DNA of 8,496 bases from Porticoccaceae bacterium. Lineage in GTDB: Bacteria; Pseudomonadota; Gammaproteobacteria; Pseudomonadales; Porticoccaceae. The stretch covers positions 1 through 8,496 of the forward strand of contig JAPKCN010000072.1 of assembly GCA_028822945.1 (NCBI GenBank), read 5' to 3'. Under the pieces are notes generated by a model. It saw nothing but the letters and a program-made list of their open reading frames with translations. It was not told where the DNA came from and did not search any database. Positions 1-6,094 of this stretch are shown here, piece after piece (position 1 is the stretch's first letter; each line of letters opens with the position of its first letter). The position numbers and the translations under genes were made by a program.

Positions 1-73
1 TGCTGATGCTGATGCTGATGCTGATGCTGATGCTGATGCTGATGCTGATGCTGACGCTGACGCTGACGCTGAC
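1..73. repeat. Hexanucleotide microsatellite (TGCTGA / CGCTGA)
   Basis: Twelve tandem copies of a 6-base unit run from the left edge to position 73. Units one to eight are GCTGAT and units nine to twelve are GCTGAC; a single C/T difference separates the two blocks. The tract probably continues beyond the window, since position 1 is already the last base of a unit. The block structure, rather than scattered variants, is what replication slippage within each variant would give. Confidence 0.95.
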
Positions 74-82
74 AAGCATTAA
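2..82 (+). CDS. C-terminal end of an unknown protein with an Ala-Asp repeat tail (partial, 5' end outside window)
   Basis: The frame starting at position 2 reads twelve consecutive Ala-Asp pairs, then Lys-His and a TAA stop at 80-82. The first eight pairs use GCT GAT and the last four GCT GAC. The gene enters from the left edge, so its family cannot be named. The tail would be strongly acidic and probably disordered. Because the repeat unit is six bases, gain or loss of units changes tail length without shifting the frame. This frame is preferred because it gives a soluble acidic tail ending soon after the repeat. The same DNA is also open in the next plus frame (Leu-Met repeats) and in all three minus frames, for example an ATG at 77-79 followed by Val-Ser and Ile-Ser repeats, so the coding assignment is only moderately secure. 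Confidence 0.5.
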   Translation, partial: ADADADADADADADADADADADADKH

Positions 83-98
83 GTATTTAGTACTTAAT
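78..98. terminator. Weak AT-rich stem-loop between convergent genes
   Basis: ATTAAGTA (78-85) and TACTTAAT (91-98) form a perfect 8-bp stem with a 5-base loop, overlapping the TAA of the Ala-Asp gene. It lies between the 3' ends of that gene and the gamma-glutamyltransferase gene, where a bidirectional terminator would be expected. The stem has only two G-C pairs' worth of strength at most and no good T tract follows on either strand, so termination activity is doubtful. Confidence 0.25.
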
Positions 99-167
99 AT
101 CCGAGTTTTCTATTGATTTAATTGGGCGTTAAGCTATTAATTTTTTGGGCCAGCTACATCTTTACCG

Positions 168-1943
168 TCAGTCAGTACGCGAAGAAGCATCTGAGAACAC
201 TGGGCTTTTATTGGGGCTGGTGCGCATATTCTCTAGGACTCTCGAGTCACCGCGGTCACGCGGATCAGACGCTGCATACCAAGACTCTCCATCGCGCACT
301 ACAATTTGCACATCTCCATACTCGAAATCATGCGGCAGCGTGCGATAGCCCCTGCCAGCGAGGGCTTCAATAGTCGCGGGTGACAATGGTTTGCCCATAC
401 TAAATCCACTGTAAGTAATCAAGTCTGCAGGGATTAATTGATGATGAAAACGGGTCGCACCAACGGCCTCATCAGGCGTCATATTAAAATCTAGTATATT
501 TACAATAACTTGAAAAACCGTAGTAAATATAGTCGAGCCCCCAGGGGTGCCAAGCACCATTTCAACCTCTCCATCTTTGAGAAGTAGGGTTGGCGCCATG
601 GAGGACAGCGGGCGCTTTTCCGGCTGCACCTCGTTGGCCTCGCTACCTACTACACCAAAGATATTGGGCACGCCGGGCTTGGCACTAAAATCGTCCATTT
701 CATTATTGAGTAAAAAACCAGCGCCTCCCACCACCACACCGCTGCCATAGTTCCAGTTGATGGTATAGGTATTAGATACCGCATTGCCCCATTGATCGAC
801 AATAGAAAAATGTGTGGTGTTGGGGGATTCTAGGCCGGGGTTGAGACTCTCTATTTGCGATATATTGATCGCATCGACCTCGGCTGCGCGCTTGGCGATG
901 TAGCGGTCGTCGAGCAGCGCGTCGATATTTACTGGATAAAAGTCTGGATCGCCCAAATACTCAGCACGATCGGCGAACACCCGCTTCTCCATTTCCGCTA
1001 TCAGATGGATGTACTGCGGCGAATTGTGCTCCAACCCGTCGAATAAAGAGTCTAGAGAATCCTTCATCTTTAATAACTGAACAACTGCAAAACCTCCAGA
1101 ACTCGGCGGCGGTGAAGAAACGATCTGGTAGCCGCGCCATTTAGCTTGCAACGGTTGGCGCCAGACAGTAATATATTTTTCTAGGTCTTGTGCACTGATA
1201 AGACCCTCGCTGCGATGCATTTGTTCGACGATCAAGCGCGCCGTATGGCCGCGATAAAAATCATCGGCACCCGACTCCGCAATGCGTTTTAAGGTGGCCG
1301 CCAACTCGGGCTGCTTAAACACTTGATTCTTACGAATGGCCGAAAAGTACTCATAAAAATTGGTTTTGTCAGCAAACCATTTCTGCATATCATGGATGTC
1401 GTCAACCAGCGTATCCGCCGGAATAAAGCCCTGCTCAGCTAATTTAACAGCCGGTGCAACAAGATCGCCCCAAGGTAGTTTGCCAAAGCGTTGATGGGCC
1501 GCCCAAAAACCGGCGACAGTGCCGGGAACAGCGACCGCCCGACCACCGATTAACGTTGCTTTTTCAATGAGGTCGCCGTCACTATCCAAAAACATATTTT
1601 TATCGGCTGCCAACGGCGCTTTTTCGCGGTAGTCTAGAAATGCAACCTCATCCCCCATCTTGAGTGTCATAAATCCACCGCCGCCAATATTGCCGGCATC
1701 GATGAAGGTCACTGCCAACGAGAACCCCGCGGCAATTGCCGCGTCCACGGCGTTGCCGCCAGCCCGCAAAATATCCTCGCTGACTTGCGCAGCGAAGCTG
1801 TCGGGCATGGCTATAGCAGCATTAGCCATCGGTGCAATTGCTGGACTCAGTAACGTCTGCTGCCGCTCAGCAGAGGGATTTTCACACGCCTGCAACAAAA
1901 TGATTAAGATCGCCGTCGCGCTAATAAATATCTTATTCGTCAT
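168..1943 (-). CDS. ggt: Gamma-glutamyltransferase (glutathione hydrolase), predicted lipoprotein
   Basis: This is a full-length Ntn-hydrolase of the GGT family, which hydrolyses or transpeptidates gamma-glutamyl bonds of glutathione and related compounds outside the cytoplasm. Residues here count from the ATG at 1943 (591 aa). MTNKIFISATAILIILLQA-C20 is a lipoprotein signal with the lipid-bearing Cys at 20 and Glu at +2, so an outer-membrane location is likely. Conserved pieces include RAGGNAVDAAIA (60-71), DYREKAP with substrate-binding Arg106, and NTTHFSIVD with Thr376 as the autoprocessing site and nucleophile. Thr394, Asn396, Asp418, Ser447-Ser448 and the TPGGS oxyanion loop (Gly468-Gly469) match the E. 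coli enzyme. The lid loop is present, but its usual Tyr (444 in E. coli) is Phe429. A GTG at 1979 would add 12 residues before the signal, so the internal ATG is preferred. Neither start has a strong Shine-Dalgarno sequence. Confidence 0.95.
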   Translation of the reverse strand: MTNKIFISATAILIILLQACENPSAERQQTLLSPAIAPMANAAIAMPDSFAAQVSEDILRAGGNAVDAAIAAGFSLAVTFIDAGNIGGGGFMTLKMGDEVAFLDYREKAPLAADKNMFLDSDGDLIEKATLIGGRAVAVPGTVAGFWAAHQRFGKLPWGDLVAPAVKLAEQGFIPADTLVDDIHDMQKWFADKTNFYEYFSAIRKNQVFKQPELAATLKRIAESGADDFYRGHTARLIVEQMHRSEGLISAQDLEKYITVWRQPLQAKWRGYQIVSSPPPSSGGFAVVQLLKMKDSLDSLFDGLEHNSPQYIHLIAEMEKRVFADRAEYLGDPDFYPVNIDALLDDRYIAKRAAEVDAINISQIESLNPGLESPNTTHFSIVDQWGNAVSNTYTINWNYGSGVVVGGAGFLLNNEMDDFSAKPGVPNIFGVVGSEANEVQPEKRPLSSMAPTLLLKDGEVEMVLGTPGGSTIFTTVFQVIVNILDFNMTPDEAVGATRFHHQLIPADLITYSGFSMGKPLSPATIEALAGRGYRTLPHDFEYGDVQIVVRDGESWYAASDPRDRGDSRVLENMRTSPNKSPVFSDASSRTD

Positions 1944-2011
1944 ATGTCGCCGATGTTGTAAAAGGGTTTTTTCAGCCACAAACGTCGACTAGATGCCGTC
2001 GCTGAAAGCTC

Positions 2012-2017
2012 ATTATA
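2012..2017 (-). promoter_or_regulatory. Candidate -10 element for the gamma-glutamyltransferase gene
   Basis: The minus strand reads TATAAT, a perfect sigma-70 -10 hexamer, about 69 bases before the ATG at 1943. At the usual spacing the -35 is poor (TAATCA). A better TTGACT lies at 2040-2045, but 22 bases away, which is too far. The region is AT-rich, so a chance match is possible. Confidence 0.35.
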
Positions 2018-2202
2018 TTTTTTAGCTTCTTTTCTGATTAGTCAAAAAACACCCGCAGTTCCAAACTGATGTACCAATAGAAATTTTATCTTTTGATCTG
2101 CTTTTACTATTCGACACTAAGCACATGCAACACAATAGAGAGATAGTAATAGCGGATTATATTAATGACCTAAAAATATTAAGAAACACATATAAATCTT
2201 AT

Positions 2203-2225
2203 TAGTATTACGCTCAGTAATACTA
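2203..2225. promoter_or_regulatory. Perfect 9-bp inverted repeat, candidate operator
   Basis: TAGTATTAC (2203-2211) and GTAATACTA (2217-2225) are exact reverse complements around GCTCA. A half-site of nine bases with a five-base centre suits a dimeric repressor or activator. It lies about 105 bases before the receptor start and 260 before the ggt start, so either or both genes could be the target. The regulator is unknown, and no regulator gene is visible in the window. Confidence 0.45.
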
Positions 2226-2233
2226 GTCGCAAA

Positions 2234-2258
2234 AGCTATCATAATATGCATAATAGCT
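2234..2258. promoter_or_regulatory. Second inverted repeat in the same intergenic region
   Basis: AGCTAT (2234-2239) and ATAGCT (2253-2258) are reverse complements separated by 13 bases. The spacer contains the 8-base palindrome TATGCATA (2245-2252), which is not on the same centre. It sits eight bases from the 9-bp dyad and closer to the receptor gene. In AT-rich DNA a 6-bp dyad is weak evidence on its own. Confidence 0.25.
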
Positions 2259-2315
2259 CCCTTTTGAACTTGTCAGTAATAATAAATGCTTTGGTTATCA
2301 CCTAGCCGACGTCTC

Positions 2316-2319
2316 GAGG
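2316..2319 (+). promoter_or_regulatory. Ribosome-binding sequence of the TonB receptor gene
   Basis: GAGG ends ten bases before the ATG at 2330 and supports that start. No alternative start with a better sequence is present just upstream. Confidence 0.5.
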
Positions 2320-2329
2320 CTCTATCATT

Positions 2330-4792
2330 ATGGAATTTAAAACAGTCTGCCACGCTATTTTAGCTACCACATTACTCTTAAACCCAGCTATGCAGAGCAT
2401 AGCCACCGAATTAGTGCTTGAGGAGATCATCGTCACTGCGACCAAGCGGGAGGAGGGTCTGCAGCAGGTACCGATCGCCATATCAGTCATTGACGGACAG
2501 CTAATAGAAGATAGGTCGATCCAGACAATAGAAGATCTAAGCAGATACATTCCCAACGTGCACATGGGTGAGGCCTCTACGGGTACGCAAATATTTATTC
2601 GCGGTATTGGCTCAGGCGTTAACTACGGATTTGAACAGTCAGTCGGTACCTTTGTCGACGGTGTTTATTTCGGTCGCGGACGCAGCGCGAGGGGTAGATT
2701 CCTTGATCTAGAGCGCGTCGAGGTTCTCAAGGGCCCACAATCGACGCTGTTCGGCAAAAACACCATCGCCGGAGCAATGAACATCACCACGGCACAGCCC
2801 ACCGAAGAGTTTGAGGGCTACGTGAGTGCCGGCTACACGAGCGAGCTAGAGGCCAAAACGATCACTACCGTGATCTCCGGACCGTTGAGTAATTCAGTTC
2901 GCGGTCGTCTGGCTATGCGCTCCTATGAAGACGAAGGCTATGTACGCAACCGCGCTGCCGACGGCGTCGATGGCCCACAAAAAGAAAGCCTCTATGCGCG
3001 TGCCACGCTGGCAATTGATGTCAACGAAGATTGGACTGCCACCATCAAAGCCGAGTATGGGAATTTAGATGTTTTGGGTCGCCAAACAGTGACTGCGATA
3101 ACTAACACGAGCCTGGCGACCGGCGGGGCTGCGGCGCTCTATGCGACGCCTTACGGTTCGACAAATTTTGAAGCCGGCTTTGGCTATACCAGCTATGGCC
3201 AAAATGTACGCAATACGCCCCTATATGATGATAATGAGTCAAACATCTTTCAGGTTACACTGGATGGCACTTACGCTGAGCACGATGTCAAGGTCGTGAT
3301 GGGTTACACCGACTACGAGTTCAACAATAGCTTAGATTCAGACTTCAGCCCTCTCAGGTTGATCAATCGCGGGCGCACCGAGGAGCACGAGCAGTTCACC
3401 GCCGAGTTTATTATCAGCTCGCCAAGTGACGACACGTTCGAGTATCTGACCGGCGCTTTCTTTCAGACCGAGGAGTTATCAAATGAGCGCTTCACGCATA
3501 TCGATCTGTCCGGAGTGCCACCGTTGCAGGCTGGTATATTTGGCCTATTGAACCAACCCAACCCAGCTCTGGGAGGCGCAAGTTTTGCTGCAGTAGTGTT
3601 GGGCGGGAATCTGAACCCAAGAGCCCAGAGCGGCATTTTGGATGCGACCGCCATTAATTCCTTTAAACAAGATGCCGATAGCTTGTCGGTCTTTGCCGAA
3701 GGGACTTACCATGTCAGCGATAGCTTTCGCATTACTGCTGGTTTGCGTTATTCGGAAGATGAAAAAGACATGTCCAAGAGCGCCAAGCTTGCCTACATCA
3801 ACGACTGGCTGCTTGCTAATGGATACGCAGACAGGGTAAAAAACACGCCAACGATGCCACTGCCCGCTTTGAATGCGGTTTACAGCTCTGCTCTAAACCT
3901 AGCAAAGGCGCACAGCTACACCCGACAACGCAAAGAGGACCATGTAACGGGCCATGTTAATTTTCAGTGGGATATGAACGACGAGGCAATGGTCTATTTG
4001 GAAATCGGCAACGGCTATAAGGCGGGCGGATTTGACGAGGATAACGGCATGGGTCGTGAAGTCGAAACCGTTGGTGGCATTACCGATGATCTCGCCGACT
4101 TCGAAGACGAGTCAGTTGAAACGGTGGAACTTGGCGCCAAAATTGATCTTGCAGATGGCCGTGGACGACTAAACGTCGCTGCCTATGTCAGCACCTACGA
4201 AGATGTTCAGGTGTCTACGTTTGACGGCAACGCCGGCTTTGTGGTGGGTAACGCTGCCGAGTCTGAAGTCCAAGGTATTGAAGCCGATTTACTCTTCCGC
4301 TTAACCGAAGAGCTCACTCTCAATGGTGCCTTTGCTTATCTGGATGCGACCTATAAATCGTTCCCAGGCGCAGGCTGCAACCTAGCGCAAAGTTTAGTCA
4401 CACGCCGTGGGTGTACTCAAGACCTGAGCGGTAAGCCGTTACAGTTTGCGCCTGAATACACGGCTAATGTTGGTATCAGCTATCAAACCGAGGTGTCTGC
4501 AGGTATGGTCTTGAGTGCCAGCTTGGACTACAACTGGAGCGACGATGTTGTTATTAGCGCCGATTTGGATGAGAACTTGATCCAAAATAGCTTTGGTAAG
4601 CTCAACGCACGCATCGCTCTTGCTCGCGATGACCAGTGGCAAATTTCCCTAGTGGGCAAAAACCTTACTAGCGAAGATACCTTCATGTGGGGTAACGACA
4701 TTCCACTGGGACCTCAGGGATTCAATGGCTCGTATTTCAAGCTGATTGATCCACCGCGCACCGTTGAAATCAACGCACGCTATAGCTTTTAG
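2330..4792 (+). CDS. TonB-dependent outer-membrane receptor
   Basis: The 820-residue product is a TonB-gated outer-membrane importer of the usual length for siderophore or nutrient receptors. A signal peptide covers about residues 1-25, with probable cleavage after SIA. LEEIIVTA (30-37) is the TonB box. The plug domain follows to about residue 155 and includes IFIRGIGSG, GTFVDGVYFGR, LERVEVLKGPQSTLFGKN (Lys134 and following) and AGAMNI. The remainder is a 22-strand type beta-barrel with the expected terminal aromatic residue (EINARYSF). Cys683 and Cys695 are close together in a probable surface loop and could form a disulfide. The substrate cannot be read from sequence. The family style resembles receptors of marine gammaproteobacteria and sphingomonads, used for diverse lipophilic or oligomeric substrates. 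It is divergent from ggt and followed by a strong stem-loop, so it is probably transcribed alone. Confidence 0.95.
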   Translation: MEFKTVCHAILATTLLLNPAMQSIATELVLEEIIVTATKREEGLQQVPIAISVIDGQLIEDRSIQTIEDLSRYIPNVHMGEASTGTQIFIRGIGSGVNYGFEQSVGTFVDGVYFGRGRSARGRFLDLERVEVLKGPQSTLFGKNTIAGAMNITTAQPTEEFEGYVSAGYTSELEAKTITTVISGPLSNSVRGRLAMRSYEDEGYVRNRAADGVDGPQKESLYARATLAIDVNEDWTATIKAEYGNLDVLGRQTVTAITNTSLATGGAAALYATPYGSTNFEAGFGYTSYGQNVRNTPLYDDNESNIFQVTLDGTYAEHDVKVVMGYTDYEFNNSLDSDFSPLRLINRGRTEEHEQFTAEFIISSPSDDTFEYLTGAFFQTEELSNERFTHIDLSGVPPLQAGIFGLLNQPNPALGGASFAAVVLGGNLNPRAQSGILDATAINSFKQDADSLSVFAEGTYHVSDSFRITAGLRYSEDEKDMSKSAKLAYINDWLLANGYADRVKNTPTMPLPALNAVYSSALNLAKAHSYTRQRKEDHVTGHVNFQWDMNDEAMVYLEIGNGYKAGGFDEDNGMGREVETVGGITDDLADFEDESVETVELGAKIDLADGRGRLNVAAYVSTYEDVQVSTFDGNAGFVVGNAAESEVQGIEADLLFRLTEELTLNGAFAYLDATYKSFPGAGCNLAQSLVTRRGCTQDLSGKPLQFAPEYTANVGISYQTEVSAGMVLSASLDYNWSDDVVISADLDENLIQNSFGKLNARIALARDDQWQISLVGKNLTSEDTFMWGNDIPLGPQGFNGSYFKLIDPPRTVEINARYSF

Positions 4793-4810
4793 GCTCGGTC
4801 TGCGGTAAAC

Positions 4811-4849
4811 ATAAAGCATAAATCGCGGCGGTAGCGATTTATGCTTTAT
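4811..4849. terminator. Perfect 16-bp stem-loop, probable bidirectional terminator
   Basis: ATAAAGCATAAATCGC (4811-4826) and GCGATTTATGCTTTAT (4834-4849) pair perfectly around the loop GGCGGTA. It begins 18 bases after the receptor stop codon. On the minus strand it lies downstream of the DUF1415 region, so it can end transcription from both sides. A long T tract is missing on both strands; the minus strand continues GTTTACC. Confidence 0.8.
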
Positions 4850-4863
4850 AACAAGATCCAATC

Positions 4864-4917
4864 CAACATTGCAACGCCTCGTTCGGCAGCTTAAATGAGG
4901 CGCATCCTGTGATGTTG
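4864..4917. repeat. Two nested inverted repeats (structured intergenic element)
   Basis: CAACAT (4864-4869) pairs with ATGTTG (4912-4917). Inside it, CGCCTC (4875-4880) pairs with GAGGCG (4897-4902) around a 16-base loop. The two stems could stack as one interrupted hairpin. It follows the terminator by 14 bases and lies just past the end of the small minus-strand ORF. It may be a second terminator-like structure or a copy of a dispersed palindromic element; one copy cannot decide. Confidence 0.4.
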
Positions 4918-4923
4918 CACTCC

Positions 4924-5064
4924 CTAGAAGTCAGCCGAGGTCGTAGTCGCTTTGCTTGTCGTTGTCTGATACTTGAAGAGCCTAATGACCAAAGGCGAAG
5001 ACTTGCGATTTCTCGCTATATAGTCGCTCTCGCGCTTCGGCTGTAGGTCTTTTGGATACAACAT
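4924..5064 (-). CDS. Possible 46-residue ORF, no family recognised
   Basis: The frame starts with ATG at 5064 and ends with TAG at 4924-4926. A perfect AGGAGG lies 11 bases before the ATG, slightly farther than ideal. The product is basic in its first half (YPKDLQPKRE, YIARNRK) and has a Ser/Thr-rich end (TTTSKATTTSADF). I recognise no domain, signal peptide or membrane segment. The frame is also open upstream of the ATG without a start codon, reading DVVILVGREEALKS, so this may be the remnant of a longer protein rather than a complete small one. It begins 26 bases after the end of the DUF1415 reading frame and could share its transcript. Chance is a real alternative. Confidence 0.3.
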   Translation of the reverse strand: MLYPKDLQPKRESDYIARNRKSSPLVIRLFKYQTTTSKATTTSADF

Positions 5065-5090
5065 GGACTTTAGTGCCTCCTCGCGTCCGA

Positions 5091-5702
5091 CTAAAATAAC
5101 GACATCGTGGTTATTGTTTTTCCTTTAGGATTGTTGTCTGACGTGAGGCTACTCCAGCGTTTTTTAATTTGTGCACGGCCAATAGTTTCTAATTTTTGGA
5201 TATTAGTTTCGGAGGTTTTCTTTGGATTAGGGAAACTCTCAACCGCTTGCTCCATCATATCTTCACGCAAAAAATGAATGAGCGGATATTGCGAGCGATT
5301 AGTATAGTGACTGACGGCGTCTTTTAGTTCACCTCCAAACTGATAATCAGGATGGACACTAGCTAACTAAATAGTGCCTACAAGATCCATTTCCTCAATA
5401 AGCGCCTCGGCATTTTCAATAAAGCTAAGATATTCTTCAAAGTCTGTAAGGGCTATAAGTAATACTAATAATGTGGTGGCAATTTTAGATTCTGACGATC
5501 TTTGAATCAAATCCAGCTCGGCGATAAACGTCTCAGCTACCTGCTGCAATTGATCAGAATCACAGATCGTCAATCGCATCATATCTGAGGTTACTACTGG
5601 TCGAGCAAATGGGCATAAATTAAGGCCATCCACGAACTGATCTAGCCAGGCGCGAACCTGCTGCTCTACTTGTTCTGTAGTGGAACTGACCATGGATGAC
5701 AT
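5091..5702 (-). pseudogene. DUF1415 family gene interrupted by an in-frame TAG
   Basis: The first 111 codons (MSSMVSS...LVGTI) carry the DUF1415 start signature VRAWLDQFVDGLNLCPFARPV (about residues 16-36). A TAG at 5367-5369 stops the frame at codon 112. The same frame then continues for 91 codons with clear family sequence: LASVHPDYQFGGELKDAVSHYTNRSQYPLIHFLRE, then TNIQKLETIGRAQIKKRW, and ends at TAG 5091-5093. The total of 203 positions suits the family, which is usually about 180-200 residues and has no established function. The family usually has Gln where the TAG stands, so one CAG to TAG change explains the break. TTLLV is followed by LLI where I recall HP in relatives, which hints at further decay. 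Amber suppression or a sequencing error are alternatives. No strong ribosome-binding sequence precedes the ATG. Confidence 0.85.
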
Positions 5703-5730
5703 AGCAAATTCGTTCAGGTAATTAGGGGCG

Positions 5731-5758
5731 ATAGAATACCGAGCCAGGTCCCTGTCAA
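5731..5758 (-). promoter_or_regulatory. Candidate promoter of the DUF1415 gene
   Basis: On the minus strand a consensus -35 TTGACA (5753-5758) is followed after 16 bases by TTCTAT (5731-5736), a weak -10. Transcription would start about 20 bases before the ATG at 5702. The -35 lies inside a short dyad, CCTGT-TG-ACAGG (5751-5762). Confidence 0.35.
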
Positions 5759-5762
5759 CAGG

Positions 5763-5846
5763 TTAAAGGTAAGCAGCCTCTAACTGAGGTTGTGTCTGCA
5801 TTTTAGTGTTATCTAACACTAAAACCATGCGTGCGATTGCTGTCAT
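5763..5846 (-). CDS. Possible 27-residue ORF upstream of and in frame with the DUF1415 gene
   Basis: ATG at 5846 to TAA at 5763-5765 encodes a product starting MTAIARMVLVLDNTKMQ and ending in LEAAYL. GAGG lies ten bases before the ATG. The frame is the same as that of the DUF1415 gene: after the TAA there are 20 sense codons and then the ATG at 5702. It could be a leader peptide, a small protein, or the front of an older, longer N-terminus cut off by the TAA. A perfect 24-bp dyad lies within it. DUF1415 proteins normally start close to the VRxWL motif, so a longer ancestral start is not needed. I recognise no family, and a chance ORF is quite possible. Confidence 0.25.
   Translation of the reverse strand: MTAIARMVLVLDNTKMQTQPQLEAAYL
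5801..5824. promoter_or_regulatory. Perfect 24-bp dyad, candidate operator
   Basis: TTTTAGTGTTA (5801-5811) and TAACACTAAAA (5814-5824) are exact reverse complements around TC. The inner AGTGTTA halves suit a dimeric TetR- or GntR-like regulator, but I do not match it to a known operator. It lies 43 bases upstream of the TTGACA of the candidate DUF1415 promoter and inside the 27-codon ORF. A shorter dyad, CCAAT-TT-ATTGG, is nearby at 5862-5873. A 2-base loop makes an RNA hairpin terminator less likely than a protein site. Confidence 0.5.
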
Positions 5847-6094
5847 TTTTATCTCGCCTCGCCAATTTATTGGGATAGACTAAGTGCAAATTTCTGTATA
5901 TCAGAGTGATTTATCTATCTTCCATTAACAATAGCTGGCTAAGAAGTGGCGCTACAAAACGTGCCTATCAGTCGGTCGCGAACCATTTATCGCCAAGATT
6001 AACCTGTCAGTGATCTGTAACGATCTGCGCGCGCGAAACTACCGACGCTCGTGAGACCCAAGGCCTCAATGGCGCGCGGCAAAGTTTACAATGC
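5847..6094. other. Intergenic region downstream of ubiF
   Basis: I see no recognisable gene on either strand. Together with 5703-5846 it makes nearly 400 bases between ubiF and the DUF1415 gene. No strong hairpin with a T tract follows the ubiF stop. Minor items are a CGCGCGCG run near 6027-6036 and a short direct repeat of GATCTG shortly before it. Confidence 0.6.

Larger units (their letters stand above)
1980..2329. other. AT-rich divergent intergenic region between ggt and the TonB receptor
   Basis: No convincing gene is seen in these 350 bases. The region should carry both divergent promoters. It holds a candidate -10 for ggt near 2012, two inverted repeats at 2203-2225 and 2234-2258, and a GAGG ribosome-binding sequence before the receptor gene. 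No clear sigma-70 promoter for the receptor gene was found: TTGTCA at 2270-2275 has only a weak GGTTAT at the right spacing. No good Fur-box match was seen, so iron control of the receptor is not supported by the sequence. Confidence 0.7.

Noticed and set aside
1..73. CRISPR-like array
   Set aside because: The unit is a six-base simple repeat with no spacers.
77..79. Minus-strand ATG leading into Val-Ser and Ile-Ser repeats toward the left edge
   Set aside because: No ribosome-binding sequence precedes it, and the hexamer repeat is open in several frames by its nature; the acidic Ala-Asp tail on the plus strand is more plausible.
122..373. Plus-strand ORFs overlapping the gamma-glutamyltransferase gene
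   Set aside because: They lie antisense to well-conserved coding sequence and show no family features of their own.
5367..5369. TAG read as pyrrolysine or another special amino acid
   Set aside because: No such decoding is expected in this type of bacterium, and the family has Gln here, so a CAG to TAG mutation is simpler.
5751..5762. CCTGT-TG-ACAGG as a LexA box
   Set aside because: LexA sites need CTGT and ACAG separated by eight bases; here the gap is two.
5826..5880. Plus-strand 18-codon ORF beginning MRAIAVIFIS
   Set aside because: It has no ribosome-binding sequence and overlaps the dyad and the minus-strand leader; probably chance.
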